A stretch of 7,262 nucleotides of DNA from VFKE01 sp031400955 (lineage in GTDB: Bacteria > Verrucomicrobiota > Verrucomicrobiia > Verrucomicrobiales > Verrucomicrobiaceae), in the NCBI GenBank assembly GCA_031400955.1, contig JANNQW010000364.1:1-7262 (forward strand). The letters are read 5' to 3'. A model generated the notes under the pieces. The model was not told the DNA's origin, did no database searches, and saw nothing but the letters and a program-made list of their open reading frames with translations. This document shows positions 6,137-7,262 of this stretch, in pieces. How positions within the stretch are numbered: the stretch's first letter is position 1; each line of letters starts with the position of its first letter. The position numbers were made by a program, and so were the translations under genes.

Positions 6137-7218
6137 CCCAGTTTCCGCTCCAGCGCCGCTTCCATGGCGCGCTCCACGAGCAGCACGGCGAGCGACTGGG
6201 TCGCATCATCAAGTGATTGATTTGTCGCCTTCAGCGCCCTCGTGTCATGCGGTTCATGTTTGATTACATCGCGCAACTGCGCAGCGCATGATTTGATTTT
6301 CAGCAGTTCGCCTTCATTGAGCAGGCCGCCGCATTGCATGAGAGCTTCATCAACAGCTTTCAACAGTTCCTCGCCTTTCAAGCGAGCCTCGGTCCAGATG
6401 CGTTCGTTCATGTCCTCGAACGCGTAGTCCACGCTTTCAGAGATCATTTGCTCCACCTTGGCGTCGTCCACGTAGACAGCAGAGCTATGAATCTCCAGAA
6501 CCGTGTCGGTATTCGTTGCTGTATCGCGGGTCAGCACCTGGAGGATGCCATTGGCATCGAGCGAAAATTGCACGCCCACCCTCGCGCTGCCCTTTGGCCC
6601 CGGTGGAAACGGCACTGCGATGCGTCCCAGCTCCCAGTTATCCTTTGCCAGTTCGCGTTCGCCCTGCAGCACGCGGATCAACATCTCGCGCTGATTCGTC
6701 ACGGCATTCGTAAACATCTCACCGGCCTTGCACGGAATGGTGGTGTTGCGCGGGATGATGATGTTCATCAGGCCACCGAAAGTTTCGATGCCGAGCGAGA
6801 GCGGCGTGACATCGAGCAACACCACATTGCGCAAGGCACCGCTCAAGATGCCGGCCTGAATGACCGCGCCCATCGCAACGGCTTCATCGGGATTTTGCGA
6901 GATGTTGGGGCTCTTGCAAAAGATTTCACCAACGATGCGCCTTACCAGCGGCATTCGCGTAGAACCTCCGACGAGGATGACTTCATCGAGTTGGTCTGGT
7001 TTGAGATTAGCATCGGTCAGCGCTCGGAAGCAGTGACGACGGGTGCGCTCGATCAACGGCAGTGCGATCATTTCCAGATCGTCGCGTGTGGCACAGACGG
7101 AGAGATGATTCTGCGAATCAAGAAATGGAATCTCGATGGTGATTTCGTTGAGAGTCGAGAGTTTTTTCTTGGCTGCTTCAGCTGCGGCGGAGAGGAGCGC
7201 GGACACTCCTGTCCGCAA
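6133..7218 (-). CDS. C-terminal half of Hsp70 (DnaK-like), 5' end disrupted
   Basis: This frame encodes the last third of an Hsp70 nucleotide-binding domain plus the whole substrate-binding domain; intact Hsp70s are ATP-driven protein-folding chaperones. Numbered from the first possible codon, TTG at 7218, one sees AAAEAAKKKLS (11-21), LDEVILVGGSTRMPLVRRIV (77-96), NPDEAVAMGAVIQAGIL (109-125), the interdomain linker VVLLDVTPLSLGIET (132-146), the beta substrate-binding part with VLQGERELAKDN, and a helical lid to residue 361 without the EEVD-like tail. About 250 N-terminal residues, including both phosphate-binding loops, are missing. An in-frame TGA (complement of 7219-7221) precedes the TTG, and residues 2-7 are read from a REP-like hairpin. 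So this is probably a truncated gene or pseudogene, not a real TTG start. A sequencing frameshift or a continuation beyond the window cannot be excluded. Whether it derives from DnaK, HscA or another Hsp70 is unclear. Confidence 0.75.
   Translation of the reverse strand: MRTGVSALLSAAAEAAKKKLSTLNEITIEIPFLDSQNHLSVCATRDDLEMIALPLIERTRRHCFRALTDANLKPDQLDEVILVGGSTRMPLVRRIVGEIFCKSPNISQNPDEAVAMGAVIQAGILSGALRNVVLLDVTPLSLGIETFGGLMNIIIPRNTTIPCKAGEMFTNAVTNQREMLIRVLQGERELAKDNWELGRIAVPFPPGPKGSARVGVQFSLDANGILQVLTRDTATNTDTVLEIHSSAVYVDDAKVEQMISESVDYAFEDMNERIWTEARLKGEELLKAVDEALMQCGGLLNEGELLKIKSCAAQLRDVIKHEPHDTRALKATNQSLDDATQSLAVLLVERAMEAALERKLG
7199..7216. repeat. REP-like hairpin at the broken Hsp70 end
   Basis: GCGGACA (7199-7205), loop CTCC, TGTCCGC (7210-7216) form a perfect 7-bp stem with a 4-base loop. 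The size and GC-rich style match the hairpin at 3126-3143. It sits exactly where Hsp70 homology stops, next to the in-frame TGA. The window ends in GCGG, which could begin an inverted second copy, but this cannot be seen. Confidence 0.65.
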
Positions 7219-7262
7219 TCAAACTGGTTTAGGCGACGAAGCCGCGAAGATGAATGAAGCGG

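Noticed and set aside
6334..7257. A 307-codon + strand open frame opposite the Hsp70 gene.
   Set aside because: The minus strand gives clear Hsp70 motifs; the + frame has no family resemblance and is a GC-rich shadow.

Overview
This 7.3 kb window is GC-rich, densely coding bacterial chromosome. It carries mostly unlinked housekeeping and hypothetical genes, interrupted by three short palindromic repeats. Gene content, weak ribosome binding sites and the style of the palindromes suggest a member of the Verrucomicrobiota or a relative. That placement is inference from protein style, since no rRNA or clade marker is present.

Layout, left to right: (1) the 3' part of a membrane sensor histidine kinase (+), cut by the window edge; (2) a 189-base convergent gap without a convincing gene; (3) holA, the DNA polymerase III delta subunit (-); (4) a 121-base divergent intergenic region almost filled by a perfect 24-bp inverted repeat built of 7-bp units; (5) a 149-residue stand-alone GAF-domain protein (+); (6) a 91-base nested palindrome with 25-bp arms; (7) a complete transaldolase of the TalB type (+) followed by an intrinsic terminator; (8) a 583-residue protein of unknown function with an RG/RGG-rich N-terminal tail and a probable split winged-helix region near the C-terminus (+); (9) convergent to it and sharing a CTAG at the stops, the C-terminal half of an Hsp70/DnaK-like chaperone (-), whose 5' side ends at a REP-like hairpin followed by an in-frame stop.

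The genes do not form one operon or an obvious defence or biosynthetic system. holA serves replication, transaldolase serves the non-oxidative pentose phosphate pathway, and the kinase probably pairs with a response regulator outside the window. The most notable items are the RG-rich protein, the three palindromes (two sharing a 7-bp stem and 4-nt loop), and the apparent truncation of the Hsp70 gene at one of them. None of the four visible start codons has a clear Shine-Dalgarno sequence.
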